A DNA stretch of 64,000 nucleotides, taken from the NCBI RefSeq assembly GCF_030518795.1, contig NZ_CP130427.1, forward strand, positions 1,736,001 through 1,800,000, given 5' to 3'. The position numbers and the translations under genes are program-made. Below, one piece after another: positions 1 to 10,084 of the stretch. The notes under the pieces were generated by a model. The model ran no database searches. It was given only the letters and a program-made list of their open reading frames with translations, and was not told the origin of the DNA. Positions within the stretch are counted from its first letter, which is position 1; each line of letters starts with the position of its first letter. This DNA is from Micromonospora sp. NBRC 110009. GTDB taxonomy: Bacteria > Actinomycetota > Actinomycetes > Mycobacteriales > Micromonosporaceae.

Positions 1-2
1 CC

Positions 3-128
3 GACCTCCGGTACGGGCTGGCCCTCGCCCCGGCCGCGGCGCTGCTCGGCACGCTGGTGCTGTGGACCGTCTCCGCCCGCCGTGGCAACGGCGTGAAATG
101 CGGGGCGTCGCCCGTACCGAAGGCGTGA
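3..128 (+). CDS. C-terminal end of a membrane protein (partial)
   Basis: An open frame enters from the left edge and ends at a TGA, giving 41 residues. It contains one hydrophobic stretch rich in Leu and Ala (about residues 6-22) followed by a short basic tail, as at the end of a multi-spanning transporter. The family cannot be named from this fragment; an MFS-type transporter is one possibility. It converges on the corA-like gene with a 61-base gap that holds no recognisable gene. Confidence 0.5.
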   Translation, partial: DLRYGLALAPAAALLGTLVLWTVSARRGNGVKCGASPVPKA

Positions 129-189
129 AGGTGCCGCCGCGTCGGTTCGACCGGCCCGCCGCCCCCTCAGCGAGGAGAGCGCCGCCCCG

Positions 190-1305
190 TCACAGCCAGC
201 CGCGGCGCTTGAAGAGCAGGTAGAGCGCGCCGCAGACCAGGGCCATCAGGACGAGGGCGAGCAGGTAGCCGAAGCGCCAGCCGAGTTCCGGCATGTGGGT
301 GAAGTTCATCCCGTAGACGGTGCCGATCAGGGTGGGCGCGAACAGGATCGCCGCCCAGGCGGACACCCGCTTGATCTCCTCGTTCTGCGCGAAGCTGGCC
401 GCGGTGAGACTGCGCATCTCCTCGTTCTGGGCCTGCGAGACGAGGGTCGCGTTGACGGTCAGGATGTTCTGCAGCAGGTGCCGGAACCCGTCGACCCGCT
501 CCACGACCTGGGTGAGGTGGTCGGCGACGTCCCGCAACCGGCGGCGCAGCTCCTCGTCCGTGCCGTACCGCTCGAAGCCGGCGGAGAGGGCGTCCATCAC
601 TTTCAGCAACGGGCGGGCGGCGCGCTGGAACTGGATCACCTCCCGGCTGAGTTCGTAGATGCGGCGGCTGGCGTTGGGGTCACCGCCGAACACCTCCGTC
701 TCGATCTCGTCGATGTCGTTCTCCAGTCCGGCGACGACCGGGGCGTAGCCGTCGACGACCTGGTCGAACACCGCGTACAGGACGGCCTCGGCGCCGAGGG
801 CGAGGACCTGGGGATCCGCCTCCATCCGGCGCCGCACGGCGGCCAGGTCGGGCGTCTCACCGTGCCGGACGGTGATCACGAACCCCGGCCCGAGGAAGAG
901 GTGCAGCTCCGCGAACTCGACCTCTTCGCGGTCGTCGAGGTAGCGGGCGGCGCGCAGCACCACGAACAGGGTGTCGCCGTAGCGTTCCAGCTTGGGCCGC
1001 TGGTGGGCGTTGATGGCGTCCTCGACGGCCAGTTCGTGCAGCTGGAACTCGTCGGCGAGGGAGTGGATCTGCTCCCCATTCGGCCGGTACAGCCCGATCC
1101 AGGCCATGGCCTCGCCGAGTTCCTGCAGGCAGCGGTAGGTGTCGGCGAGGGTGGGCGGTGAGGCACGCCGGTGGCCGTCGACGTAGACGGCGCTGTCGAC
1201 CAACCCTTCGGGCCGGGACGTCTCGGTCGAGTCGCGTTCGGGGAAGTGCTCGTCGAGGCGGCGGCCGAACCCTCCGGACGGCGACGTCAACCGGTGGTCA
1301 CCCAT
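190..1305 (-). CDS. corA: CorA family magnesium/cobalt transporter
   Basis: Encodes 371 residues. The N-terminal two thirds form the acidic/helical cytoplasmic funnel typical of CorA. The C-terminus has two membrane segments, the first followed by the diagnostic 'YGMNF' signature and 'MPE' loop. The family forms homopentameric channels for Mg2+ (also Co2+ or Ni2+) in the inner membrane. The ATG at 1305 was chosen because GGAGGAGG lies just upstream; the frame stays open further upstream but without a ribosome-binding site. The divergent neighbour is a KimA/KUP-like permease, so this end of the window is an ion-transport block. Which metal is preferred cannot be read from sequence. Confidence 0.93.
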   Translation of the reverse strand: MGDHRLTSPSGGFGRRLDEHFPERDSTETSRPEGLVDSAVYVDGHRRASPPTLADTYRCLQELGEAMAWIGLYRPNGEQIHSLADEFQLHELAVEDAINAHQRPKLERYGDTLFVVLRAARYLDDREEVEFAELHLFLGPGFVITVRHGETPDLAAVRRRMEADPQVLALGAEAVLYAVFDQVVDGYAPVVAGLENDIDEIETEVFGGDPNASRRIYELSREVIQFQRAARPLLKVMDALSAGFERYGTDEELRRRLRDVADHLTQVVERVDGFRHLLQNILTVNATLVSQAQNEEMRSLTAASFAQNEEIKRVSAWAAILFAPTLIGTVYGMNFTHMPELGWRFGYLLALVLMALVCGALYLLFKRRGWL

Positions 1306-1661
1306 CAGCCTCCTCCGCTCGTCGCCCGGGCCCGGCGGCGACCGCCGAGTCCCCGGCCCGGCGGCGGTGAAACCCGGACTTGAGACTCGCGCGTCGGCTC
1401 CGGCCCACCGGGTGCCGCCCTGCGTCAAAAAGGCGTGAAAAATTCGGTCCGCCGCGTTAAATCCGCGTAGCGAAGGGCGCGCCGACCCCGGCGCGACCCG
1501 ATCATGGGCGGCGGGACGTCGAGGTCGACCGGGTCGGCGGCTCCAGACGCGTGCGCCCGGAGGGAACCGGGCCGGAACCCCCGTTCAGCCATGAGGCCTC
1601 GGCAGGTGCCCCCCGTCCGGCCCGTACCCCCGGCGACCGTGCGGAGAGCCGGGGAGGCTGA
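1306..1661. other. Divergent intergenic region, corA / KimA-like gene
   Basis: This 356-base gap separates two divergently transcribed ion transporter genes and must hold both promoters. I see one clear small hairpin at 1478-1495 (7-bp stem CGCGCCG/CGGCGCG, loop ACCC). No conserved core of an M-box magnesium riboswitch or a ydaO c-di-AMP riboswitch could be recognised on either strand. No small gene with a good start is visible. Confidence 0.4.
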
Positions 1662-3620
1662 ATGAGCGTGGGCATGCAGGACCGGGTCCGGGAACGCCGG
1701 AAACGCCCGCTACGCGACTGGCTGCTGGCGGACACTGCGGCGCGGCCGGTCGAGGCGGAGGGCCCGTACGCCCGCCCGGAGCAGCACCACCACAGCTGGT
1801 GGAAGGTCATGTGCCTCACCGGTGTGGACTACTTCTCCACCCTCGGCTACCAGCCGGGCATCGCCGCGCTCGCCGCCGGCGTGCTGTCCCCGATCGCCAC
1901 CCTGGTGCTGGTGCTGGTCACCTTGCTGGGCGCGCTGCCGGTCTACCGGCGAGTCGCGCAGGACAGCCCGCACGGCGAGGGTTCCATCGCCATGCTGGTG
2001 AAGCTGCTGACGTACTGGCAGGGCAAACTCTTCGTGCTCGTGCTGCTCGGCTTCGCGGCCACCGACTTCATCATCACGATCACCCTCTCCGCGGCCGACG
2101 CCACGGCACACATCGACGAGAACCCGTTCTGGCCGGCCGGGCTGCGCGGCCACGAGGTGATCATCACCCTGCTGCTGGTCGCGCTGCTGGGGGCGGTGTT
2201 CCTGAAGGGGTTCACCGAGGCGATCGGCATCGCCGTCGGCCTGGTCGGGGTCTATCTGACCCTCAACGCCGTGGTGGTGGTCGACGCCCTCTGGCGAGTG
2301 GTCACCCACCCGGCCCGGGTGACGGACTGGACCGCCGCCCTGACCACCCAGCACGGCGACCCGCTGCTGATGGTCGGCATCGCGCTGCTGGTCTTCCCCA
2401 AGCTCGCGCTGGGCCTCTCCGGCTTCGAGACCGGGGTGGCGGTGATGCCGCACATCGAAGGCGACTCCGCCGACACCGAGAAGAAGCCGGCCGGCCGCAT
2501 CCGGGGCGCGCGCCGGCTGCTCACCACCGCCGCCGTGATCATGAGCATCTTCCTGGTCACCAGCAGCATCGTCACCACCGTGCTCATTCCGGCGGAGGCC
2601 TTCAAGCCGGGTGGTGCGGCGAACGGGCGGGCCCTGGCGTACCTGGCGCACCAGCACCTGGGCGAGGTGTTCGGCACCGTCTACGACCTGTCGACCATCG
2701 CCATCCTGTGGTTCGCCGGCGCCTCGGCGATGGCCGGCCTGCTCAACCTGGTCCCCCGCTACCTGCCCCGTTACGGCATGGCCCCCACCTGGGCCCGGGC
2801 CGTACGGCCGCTGGTGCTGGTGTTCACCCTCGTGGCGTTCGTCATCACGATCGCCTTCGAGGCCAGCGTCGACGCGCAGGGCGGCGCGTACGCCACGGGC
2901 GTGCTGGTGCTGATCACCTCGGCGGCCACCGCGGTGACGCTCTCCGCCCGGCACCGCCGCCAGCACGGCCGCACCGTGGCCTTCGGGATCATCGCGGTGA
3001 TCTTCGTTTACACCACCATCGCGAACGTCGTCGAGCGCCCCGACGGCGTGAAGATCGCCGCCTGCTTCATCGCCGGGATCATCGCCGTCTCGCTGTTGTC
3101 CCGGCTGTTCCGCGCGTTCGAGCTACGGGTCAACCGGGTCGAGCTGGACCCGGTGGCCCGGCAGTTCATCACCGAGGGCGCCCGGCGGCAGATCCGGCTG
3201 ATCGCCCACGAGTCGGCCAGCCGGGACGCCGCCGAGTACCGCGACAAGCTGGCGCAGATCGTCGCCGACAACGACTTCCCCGCCGACGCCGACGTCATCT
3301 TCGTCGAGGTGACCGTGACCGACCCGTCGGACTTCGAGACCGAGTTGCACGTCGGCGGCGCGGTGGTGCACGGGAAGTACCGGGTGCTGCGGCTGGCCAG
3401 CTCGTCGGTGCCGAACGCGCTCGCCGCGCTGCTGCTGCACGTCCGCGACCTCACCCACCGCCGGCCGCACATCTACTTCGAGTGGACCGAAGGCAACCCT
3501 GCCGGCAACTTCCTGCGCTACCTGATCTTCGGGCAGGGCGAGATCGCCCCGGTCACCCGGGAAATCCTGCGGCAGCAGGAGCCGGACCGGTCCCGACGGC
3601 CGCACGTACACGCCGGCTGA
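1662..3620 (+). CDS. APC-superfamily permease, KimA/KUP-like (probable K+ uptake)
   Basis: Encodes 652 residues starting at an ATG behind GGGGAGG. Around 12 membrane segments span roughly residues 55-490, followed by a cytosolic C-terminal domain of about 150 residues. The first membrane segment carries '[13 protein letters not shown]' and the second loop 'SPHGEGS', which resemble the 'SSDALSS.AYG' and 'PQGGGAY' regions of KimA-type potassium transporters of the APC superfamily. Family annotation is usually just 'amino acid permease'. The tail-to-tail position next to kdpE and the size with a soluble C-terminal domain favour potassium uptake, but this is inference from similarity in motif layout and context. 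An amino-acid substrate is not excluded. Confidence 0.75.
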   Translation: MSVGMQDRVRERRKRPLRDWLLADTAARPVEAEGPYARPEQHHHSWWKVMCLTGVDYFSTLGYQPGIAALAAGVLSPIATLVLVLVTLLGALPVYRRVAQDSPHGEGSIAMLVKLLTYWQGKLFVLVLLGFAATDFIITITLSAADATAHIDENPFWPAGLRGHEVIITLLLVALLGAVFLKGFTEAIGIAVGLVGVYLTLNAVVVVDALWRVVTHPARVTDWTAALTTQHGDPLLMVGIALLVFPKLALGLSGFETGVAVMPHIEGDSADTEKKPAGRIRGARRLLTTAAVIMSIFLVTSSIVTTVLIPAEAFKPGGAANGRALAYLAHQHLGEVFGTVYDLSTIAILWFAGASAMAGLLNLVPRYLPRYGMAPTWARAVRPLVLVFTLVAFVITIAFEASVDAQGGAYATGVLVLITSAATAVTLSARHRRQHGRTVAFGIIAVIFVYTTIANVVERPDGVKIAACFIAGIIAVSLLSRLFRAFELRVNRVELDPVARQFITEGARRQIRLIAHESASRDAAEYRDKLAQIVADNDFPADADVIFVEVTVTDPSDFETELHVGGAVVHGKYRVLRLASSSVPNALAALLLHVRDLTHRRPHIYFEWTEGNPAGNFLRYLIFGQGEIAPVTREILRQQEPDRSRRPHVHAG

Positions 3621-3640
3621 CGCGGTGGCCGGCGGCGGCC

Positions 3641-4339
3641 TCAGGGGCGGTAGCGGTAGCCCATGCCCGGTTCGGTGATCAGGTGCCGAGGTCGGGCCGG
3701 ATCGTCCTCCAGCTTGCGGCGCAACTGGGCCATGTACTGGCGGAGGTAGTTCGTCTCGTTGTGGTATTCGGGCCCCCACACCTCGTGCAGGAGCTGGCGC
3801 TGGCTGACCAGCTTGCCGGGGTGGCGGAGCAGCTTCTCCAGCATGGCCCACTGGGTGGGGGTGAGCTTGACCTCGACGCCGTCGTCGCGGGTGACCACCC
3901 GGTCGGCGAGGTCGACGGTGTGCCGCCCGATCCGCTGGATGGCGGTGGCCCCTGACGTCGTCGCGTCGGCGGGGGTGGCCGCGAGGCGGCGGGTGACCGC
4001 GCGGATGCGGGCCAGCAGCTCGTCCACCCCGAACGGCTTGGTCACGTAGTCGTCGGCGCCCGCGTCGAGGGCGGCCACCTTGTCCTCGCTGCCGGCTCGG
4101 CCGGAGAGCACGATGATCGGCACCCCGGTCCAGCCGCGCAGGCCCCGGATGACGTCCGCGCCGTCCAGGTCGGGCAGGCCGAGGTCCAGCACCACCAGGT
4201 CGGGCGGGTGGCCGGCGGCGGCCTTGAGCGCAGCCGCGCCGCTGTCGGCGACGTCGACGTCGTACCCCCGCGCCCGCAGGTTGATGCGCAGGGCCCGCAG
4301 GATCTGCGGTTCGTCGTCCACCACCAGGATCCGGGTCAC
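3641..4339 (-). CDS. kdpE: KdpE response regulator
   Basis: Encodes 232 residues from a GTG that overlaps the kdpD stop codon by four bases (GTGA), indicating translational coupling. The receiver domain covers about residues 2-115, with acidic pocket DD at 8-9, phosphorylated Asp52 in 'VVLDLGLPD' and the conserved Lys in 'TKPFG'. An OmpR-type winged helix follows and ends in 'GMGYRYRP'. Known role of the family: when phosphorylated by KdpD it activates the high-affinity potassium pump operon. It ends 20 bases from the convergent KimA-like permease gene, with no obvious strong terminator between them. Confidence 0.95.
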   Translation of the reverse strand: MTRILVVDDEPQILRALRINLRARGYDVDVADSGAAALKAAAGHPPDLVVLDLGLPDLDGADVIRGLRGWTGVPIIVLSGRAGSEDKVAALDAGADDYVTKPFGVDELLARIRAVTRRLAATPADATTSGATAIQRIGRHTVDLADRVVTRDDGVEVKLTPTQWAMLEKLLRHPGKLVSQRQLLHEVWGPEYHNETNYLRQYMAQLRRKLEDDPARPRHLITEPGMGYRYRP

Positions 4340-6891
4340 TCCGGCGGCCCCTCCGACTCGATCCCTCCGGTGGCCGCCGGCAGGCGTACCACCATGGTGA
4401 GGCCACCCCCGGGGGTGGTCTCGGGGGTGATGCTGCCACCCATCGCCTCGGCGAGCCCCCGGGACAGCGCGAGGCCGAGCCCGACCCCGGTCTGGTTGTC
4501 CCGGTCGCCGAGCCGCTGGAACGGCAGGAAGACGTGCTCCCACTGGTCCTCGGGAATCCCCGGGCCGATGTCGATCACCCGCAGCTCCACCTGGCCGGCG
4601 TGGGCGCTGGCGGTGATCGTCGGGGGCTGCCCGGGCGGGCTGTAGCGCAGGGCATTGGCGATTATGTTGACCAGCACCCGCTCCAGCAGGCCGGGGTCGG
4701 CGAGCGCCGCCGGCAGGTCGGCGGGGATGTCCGTGGTGACGTCCTGGGCGGCCGGCCCGAGCTCGTCCAGGGCCAGGGGTACGGCATCCTCCAGCCCGAT
4801 CGCGGTGGTGGTGACGCCCAGCACCCCGGCCTGGAGCCGGCTCATGTCGAGCAGGTTCGCCACCAGCCGACCGAGCCGGTCGAGCGATTCGTCCGCCGTG
4901 GCCAGCAGTTCCTCCCGGTCGTCGGCGTCGAACTCGACGTCGTGGCTGCGCAGGCTGGACACGGCGGCCTTTGCCGAGGCGAGCGGCGTACGCAGGTCGT
5001 GGCTGACCGCGGCGAGCAGCGCGGTGCGCATTCGGTCGGCCTCGGCGAGCGGCCGGACGGCGGCGGCCTCCTCGGCGAGCCGCTCCTGGCGGAGCGCGAC
5101 GGCGGCCTGGGCGGCGAACGCCTCGACCACCCGCCGGTCGGCGGCCTCCAGCCGGCGGCCGGAGAGCACGACGCTGAGCCGCTCGTCGACCGGGACCACC
5201 GTCTCCCCGGCACTCGGGCTGCACGCCGGCGCCTCGCCGACGCTGGCCACCACCCGCCAGGCGTCTTCCTCCCGGGCCCGGCCCGGCCGGCCCTCCGCCT
5301 CGGCGGCGAGTTCCAGCACGCTGACCGCGCGCAGCGCGAAGGTCTCCCGGAGCCGGTCCAGCAGGGCGGGCAGCGGCCGCTCGCCGCGAAGCACGCTGCC
5401 CGCGACGGTGGCGAGGGTCTGGGCGTCGGCGGAGGCGCGCGCCGCCTCCCGGGTACGTCGGGCGGCGACGTCGACCACCCAGCTCACCGCGATGGCGACG
5501 CCGACGAAGACGCCGAGCGCGAGGAGGTTGTCCGCCTCAGCGATGGTCAGGGTGTGGAAGGGCGGGGTGAAGAACCAGTTCAGCAGCAGTGAGCCGCCGA
5601 GCGCCGCGACCAGCGCCGGCCACAGCCCGCCGACCAGCGCCACCCCGACCACGCCGGCGAGGAAGAGCAGGATGTCATTGGTGAGGCTGAGGTCGGGCAG
5701 CGTCGACAGCACGAAGGTCAGCAGCGGCATGCCGAGCAGCGCGAGGGCGAAGCCGAGCAGCCGGCGCCGTCGGGACAGCGCCGCCGGCACCTCGCCCGCC
5801 CGCCGGCCCCGCCCGGCCTGTGGGTGGGTGACGAGGTGCACGTCGATCGGGCCGGACAGCGCGGTGGTGGTGACCCCGACCCCCCGCGAGAGGACCTGCG
5901 CGAACCGGCCCCGCCGGCTCGCGCCCAGCACGAGCTGGGTGCCGTTGACCCCGCGGGCGAAGTCCAGCAGGGCGGCCGGGATGTCGGCGCCGAGCACCTG
6001 GTGGTAGGTGCCGCCGAGGCTCTCCACCAGGACCCGCTGCCGGGCCAGCTGGGCCGGGTCGGCGCCGGCCAGCCCGTCGCTGCGCGCCACATGCACCGCC
6101 AACAGGTCGGCGCCCTTGCTCCGGGCGGCGATCCGGGCCGCCCGCCGGATCAGCGTCTCGCCCTCCGGCCCGCCGGTGAGGGCGACGACGACCCGTTCCC
6201 GCGCCTCCCAGGTCTCGGAAATGCCCTGCTGCGCCCGGTACGCGTCGAGCTGCTCGTCGACCTTGTCGGCCAGCCAGAGCAGGGCCAGCTCGCGCAGCGC
6301 GGTGAGGTTGCCGACCCGGAAGTAGTTGCCCAGCGCGGCGTCGATCTTGTCGGGCCGGTAGATGTTGCCGTGCGCCATCCGGCGGCGCAGCGCCTCGGGC
6401 GTCATGTCCACCAGCTCGACCTGCTCGGCGGCGCGGACCACCTGGTCAGGGAGGGTCTCCTGTTGGGTGGTGCCGGTGATCTGCGCGACGACGTCGTTGA
6501 GCGACTCCAGGTGCTGGATGTTGACCGTGGTCAGCACGCTGATCCCGGCGTCGAGCAGCTCCTGGACGTCCTGCCAGCGTTTCTCGTGGCGGGAGCCGGG
6601 CACGTTGGTGTGCGCCAACTCGTCCACCACGACGACCTCGGGGCGGCGGGCCAGCACGGCGTCGAGATCCATCTCGGTGAACTCGACGCCCCGGTAGGTC
6701 ATGGTGCGACGCGGCACCACCTCCAGACCGCCGATCATCGCCGCGGTGTGCGGGCGGGCGTGGGTCTCGACCAGCCCGATCACCACGTCGGTGCCCCGCT
6801 CGGCGCGCCGCTGGGCCTCCTCGAGCATGGCGTACGTCTTGCCCACGCCCGGGGCGGCCCCGAGGTAGATGCGGAGCTCTCCCCTTGCCAC
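4336..6891 (-). CDS. kdpD: KdpD sensor histidine kinase
   Basis: Encodes 851 residues with the full KdpD layout. The N-terminal KdpD domain has the Walker A-like loop 'GAAPGVGKT' at 11-19 and 'VDELAHTNVPGSRH' at about 89-102. A universal-stress-protein domain follows (about 232-355), then four membrane segments (about 375-475), a GAF-like region, HisKA with His631 in 'SHDLRTPL', and an HATPase with an N box 'NIIANALRYS' and 'GVGLGLALSRGLA'. Family role: sensing of potassium limitation or turgor and phosphorylation of KdpE. The GTG at 6891 follows an AGAGGA. It is separated from kdpC by 80 bases that contain a repeat pair, so it may be transcribed with the pump genes or separately. Confidence 0.96.
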   Translation of the reverse strand: MARGELRIYLGAAPGVGKTYAMLEEAQRRAERGTDVVIGLVETHARPHTAAMIGGLEVVPRRTMTYRGVEFTEMDLDAVLARRPEVVVVDELAHTNVPGSRHEKRWQDVQELLDAGISVLTTVNIQHLESLNDVVAQITGTTQQETLPDQVVRAAEQVELVDMTPEALRRRMAHGNIYRPDKIDAALGNYFRVGNLTALRELALLWLADKVDEQLDAYRAQQGISETWEARERVVVALTGGPEGETLIRRAARIAARSKGADLLAVHVARSDGLAGADPAQLARQRVLVESLGGTYHQVLGADIPAALLDFARGVNGTQLVLGASRRGRFAQVLSRGVGVTTTALSGPIDVHLVTHPQAGRGRRAGEVPAALSRRRRLLGFALALLGMPLLTFVLSTLPDLSLTNDILLFLAGVVGVALVGGLWPALVAALGGSLLLNWFFTPPFHTLTIAEADNLLALGVFVGVAIAVSWVVDVAARRTREAARASADAQTLATVAGSVLRGERPLPALLDRLRETFALRAVSVLELAAEAEGRPGRAREEDAWRVVASVGEAPACSPSAGETVVPVDERLSVVLSGRRLEAADRRVVEAFAAQAAVALRQERLAEEAAAVRPLAEADRMRTALLAAVSHDLRTPLASAKAAVSSLRSHDVEFDADDREELLATADESLDRLGRLVANLLDMSRLQAGVLGVTTTAIGLEDAVPLALDELGPAAQDVTTDIPADLPAALADPGLLERVLVNIIANALRYSPPGQPPTITASAHAGQVELRVIDIGPGIPEDQWEHVFLPFQRLGDRDNQTGVGLGLALSRGLAEAMGGSITPETTPGGGLTMVVRLPAATGGIESEGPPE

Positions 6892-6910
6892 GGGGCCATC
6901 CTCTCCGATT

Positions 6911-6967
6911 GGTGGAAGGAGGGGCCCCTTCTTAACTCGTGGCGAGGTGAAGGGGCCCCTTCTTAAC
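6911..6967. repeat. Two direct copies of a GGGGCCCC-TTCTTAAC repeat between kdpC and kdpD
   Basis: Two near-identical units share AGGGGCCCCTTCTTAAC, at 6920-6936 and 6951-6967, each preceded by GGTG-AAGG-type sequence. Each unit contains the perfect palindrome AGGGGCCCCT. The arrangement is a 31-base direct repeat lying in the only sizeable gap of the kdp gene chain. It could act as an operator, an RNA processing site or a genome-wide intergenic repeat; sequence alone does not decide. No other copy was noticed in the window. Confidence 0.7.
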
Positions 6968-6971
6968 CCGG

Positions 6972-7853
6972 TCAGCGCGCGGGGAACTTCGCGTCCAGCG
7001 CGAGGTTGAGTACGAGCACGTTGACCGCGGGCGCGCCCATGAAGCCGAGCGCTCGACCGTTGGTGTGCTCCTCAACCAGGCGGTGGATCGCCGCCGGGTC
7101 CGCGCCGCGCTCGCGCGCCACCCGGGCCACCTGGATCTCGGCGTACGCCGGGGAGATGTGCGGGTCGAGGCCGCTGCCGCTGGCGGTGACCGCGTCGGCG
7201 GGCACGGCGGGCTTGGCCGGCGCATCGCCGCGGATCGGGGTGACGATCCCGCCCTCGGCGACGTAGTCGTGGTCCGGCTGGGCCAGCTCCACCGGTACGC
7301 CCTGCCAGCTGCTCAGGAAGGGCGTGGCCGGGGCGACCTGGTTGACGCTGACCGCCCGGGTGACCGGGCCGGTCAGTCCGTTGGCGTGGAACACGGCCAG
7401 CACCGCGCCCACACCGTCGGGCGTGCAGTACGGCCGCCGGCCGTCGACGCCGTCGAGTTCGCCGATCGCCTTGCTCCGCGAGCAGACCTGGGTGAGCAGG
7501 CTCTGCGTGGAATCGTCGGGGTTGGCGGCGATGGTGTCGACGACGCTCTCCGGGTCCAGGTTACTGGCCGCGGTGGACGTGGGGTCGTAGCCGTCGCCGG
7601 CGGCCGAGGGGCGGGACTGGAAGTAGCGCGGGACGGGGTTGCCGTCCTTGTCGGTGAAGGACTGGCCGATCAGCGAGCTGCCCACGGTCGTGCCGTGCGC
7701 GCTCACCAGCGAGCCGTCGGCCTTGCCGTCGAGGCCGGGAATCCGGCCGACGGCGACCAGGGCCAGCGGGTACGCGAGGCCGAGCAGGACGGTGAAGACG
7801 AGCAGCGCGCGCAGCGCCGCCAGGTGTTGAGCGAGCCAGGTAGGGAGGCGCAT
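6972..7853 (-). CDS. kdpC: KdpC, potassium-transporting ATPase subunit C
   Basis: Encodes 293 residues. One N-terminal membrane helix (about 13-36) is followed by the KdpC core with 'RYFQSRPSAAG' at 77-87 and a C-terminal 'NGRALGFMGAPAVNVL' motif. The protein is roughly 100 residues longer than typical KdpC. The excess maps to about 101-221, between the two conserved core blocks, and holds two cysteines (124 and 143). The start ATG overlaps the kdpB stop (TGATG). Family role: periplasmic-side subunit that raises the potassium affinity of the KdpFABC pump. Confidence 0.94.
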   Translation of the reverse strand: MRLPTWLAQHLAALRALLVFTVLLGLAYPLALVAVGRIPGLDGKADGSLVSAHGTTVGSSLIGQSFTDKDGNPVPRYFQSRPSAAGDGYDPTSTAASNLDPESVVDTIAANPDDSTQSLLTQVCSRSKAIGELDGVDGRRPYCTPDGVGAVLAVFHANGLTGPVTRAVSVNQVAPATPFLSSWQGVPVELAQPDHDYVAEGGIVTPIRGDAPAKPAVPADAVTASGSGLDPHISPAYAEIQVARVARERGADPAAIHRLVEEHTNGRALGFMGAPAVNVLVLNLALDAKFPAR

Positions 7854-10084
7854 CACGAGATCCCCGGGATGAACTGGATGAGCAGGTCGATGAGCTTGAT
7901 GCCGATGAACGGCACGATGATGCCGCCGAGGCCGTAGAGCCACAGGTTGCGGCTGAGCAGCTTCGACGCGCTCGCCGGCCGGTACCGCACGCCCCGCAGG
8001 GCCAGCGGGATCAGCGCGACGATGATGATCGCGTTGAAGATGACCGCGGACAGGATCGCCGACTCCGGACTGTGCAGCCGCATGACGTTCAGCGTGTCCA
8101 GCGACGGGTACAGGCCGGCGAACATCGCCGGGATGATCGCGAAGTACTTGGCGACGTCGTTGGCGATCGAGAACGTGGTCAGGGCACCGCGGGTGATCAG
8201 CAACTGCTTGCCGATCTCCACGATCTCGATCAGCTTGGTCGGGTCGGAGTCGAGGTCGACCATGTTGCCGGCCTCCTTGGCGGCCGACGTACCGGTGTTC
8301 ATCGCCACGCCGACGTCGGCCTGGGCCAGCGCCGGCGCGTCGTTGGTGCCGTCGCCGGTCATGGCGACCAGCCGGCCGCCCTCCTGCTCCTTCTTGATCA
8401 GGGCGAGCTTGTCCTCCGGCGTCGCCTCGGCGAGGAAGTCGTCGACCCCGGCCTCGTCCGCGATGGCCTTCGCGGTCCGCGGGTTGTCACCGGTGATCAT
8501 GACGGTCCGGATGCCCATCCGGCGCATCTCGTCGAACCGCTCCCGCATCCCCGACTTGACGATGTCCTTCAGGTGGATGACGCCGAGCGTGCGCGCCGGC
8601 TGGCCCTCGACGTGGTCGGCGACGACGAGCGGGGTGCCACCGATGCCGCTGATCTCGTCGACCAGTTGGCCCACCTGCTCCGTGGGGTGGCCGCCGTGCT
8701 CGCGAACCCACTTCATCACGGCCGCGGCGGCGCCCTTACGGATGCGCCGGTCCGGCCCCGCGACACCGCCGTCGACGGTGGCGTCGGAGCTGAGGTCGAC
8801 GCCGCTCATCCGGGTCTGCGCGGTGAACGGTACGAAGGTGGCGTGCGGGATGAGGCCGGGCTCGCGCTCGCGCAGCCCGAACTCGTTCTTCGCGAGCACC
8901 ACGATGGACCGGCCCTCGGGGGTCTCGTCGGCGAGGCTGGACAGCTGCGCGGCGTCGGCGACGTCGGCGGCCGTCACCCCCTCCACCGGGAGAAACTCGG
9001 CGGCCTGCCGGTTGCCGAGGGTGATCGTGCCGGTCTTGTCGAGCAGCAGCGTGTTCACGTCACCCGCCGCCTCGACGGCCCGGCCGCTCATCGCCAGGAC
9101 GTTGCGCTGCACCAGTCGGTCCATGCCGGCGATGCCGATCGCCGACAGCAGCGCCCCGATGGTGGTCGGGATCAGGCAGACCAGCAGGGACACCAGCACC
9201 ACTCCGGTGACACCGGCGTTGGTGATGGCGCCGCTGTCCGGCGCGGCGGCCTGGTAGCCCTTCGAGAAGATCGCCATCGGCTGCAGGGTGACCACGGCCA
9301 GCAGGAAGATGACCGTGAGCGCGGCGAGCAGGATGTTCAGCGCGATCTCGTTCGGGGTCTTCTGCCGGTTGGCGCCCTCGACCAGCGCGATCATCCGGTC
9401 GATGAAGCTCTCCCCCGGCCTCTGGGTGATCTTCACGACGATCCGGTCGGAGAGCACCTTGGTGCCGCCGGTGACCGCGCTGCGGTCGCCGCCCGACTCC
9501 CGGATGACGGGCGCGGACTCGCCGGTGATCGCCGACTCGTCGACGCTGGCGATGCCCTCGACCACGTCCCCGTCGCCGGGGATGATCTGGCCGGCCTCCA
9601 CCAGGACGACGTCGCCCTGCTTGAGCTGCGGCGCGGGCACCGCCTCGTCGCGGTAAGCGTTGGCCGCCGCGCCCGGCGTCCAGCCGATGAGGCGGGTGGC
9701 GATGGTGTCCTTCCTCGCCTGCCGGAGTGCGGCCGCCTGGGCCTTGCCCCGGCCCTCGGCGACCGCCTCGGCCAGGTTCGCGAAGACCACGGTGAGCCAG
9801 AGCCAGATGGTGATGGCCCAGGCGAACACCGACGGGTCGGCGATCGCCAGCACGGTGGTGAAGACGGCGCCGATCTCCACGATGAGCATCACCGGGTTGC
9901 GCCAGAGCGTACGGGGGTCGAGCTTGCGCAGCGCGTCCGGCAGGGACCGGATCAGCTGCTTCGGGTCGAGCAGACCCCCGCCGACCCGGTTGCCCTGGGT
10001 CGCCGGGGTACCGGCGACCGGCTCCTCGCCGGTACCGGATGTCACAGGCGTGACGGACATGTTCTCGTTCCTCATGGTGGTCAC
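7853..10084 (-). CDS. kdpB: KdpB, potassium-transporting P-type ATPase catalytic subunit
   Basis: Encodes 743 residues. It has the P-type ATPase signatures: the 'TGES' actuator loop (188-190 region), phosphorylated Asp349 in 'DKTGTITLG', 'MTGDNPRTA', and the hinge '[16 protein letters not shown]'. Seven membrane helices are distributed as in KdpB. The first 40 residues are a poorly conserved Thr/Pro/Gly-rich extension. The GTG start overlaps the kdpA stop (GTGA), so A and B are translationally coupled. Family role: ATP hydrolysis driving potassium import by the KdpFABC complex. Confidence 0.97.
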   Translation of the reverse strand: MTTMRNENMSVTPVTSGTGEEPVAGTPATQGNRVGGGLLDPKQLIRSLPDALRKLDPRTLWRNPVMLIVEIGAVFTTVLAIADPSVFAWAITIWLWLTVVFANLAEAVAEGRGKAQAAALRQARKDTIATRLIGWTPGAAANAYRDEAVPAPQLKQGDVVLVEAGQIIPGDGDVVEGIASVDESAITGESAPVIRESGGDRSAVTGGTKVLSDRIVVKITQRPGESFIDRMIALVEGANRQKTPNEIALNILLAALTVIFLLAVVTLQPMAIFSKGYQAAAPDSGAITNAGVTGVVLVSLLVCLIPTTIGALLSAIGIAGMDRLVQRNVLAMSGRAVEAAGDVNTLLLDKTGTITLGNRQAAEFLPVEGVTAADVADAAQLSSLADETPEGRSIVVLAKNEFGLREREPGLIPHATFVPFTAQTRMSGVDLSSDATVDGGVAGPDRRIRKGAAAAVMKWVREHGGHPTEQVGQLVDEISGIGGTPLVVADHVEGQPARTLGVIHLKDIVKSGMRERFDEMRRMGIRTVMITGDNPRTAKAIADEAGVDDFLAEATPEDKLALIKKEQEGGRLVAMTGDGTNDAPALAQADVGVAMNTGTSAAKEAGNMVDLDSDPTKLIEIVEIGKQLLITRGALTTFSIANDVAKYFAIIPAMFAGLYPSLDTLNVMRLHSPESAILSAVIFNAIIIVALIPLALRGVRYRPASASKLLSRNLWLYGLGGIIVPFIGIKLIDLLIQFIPGIS

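Noticed and set aside
1429..1661. A possible c-di-AMP or Mg2+ riboswitch before the KimA-like gene or corA
   Set aside because: None of the conserved cores of those classes could be found on either strand; only a small hairpin is visible.
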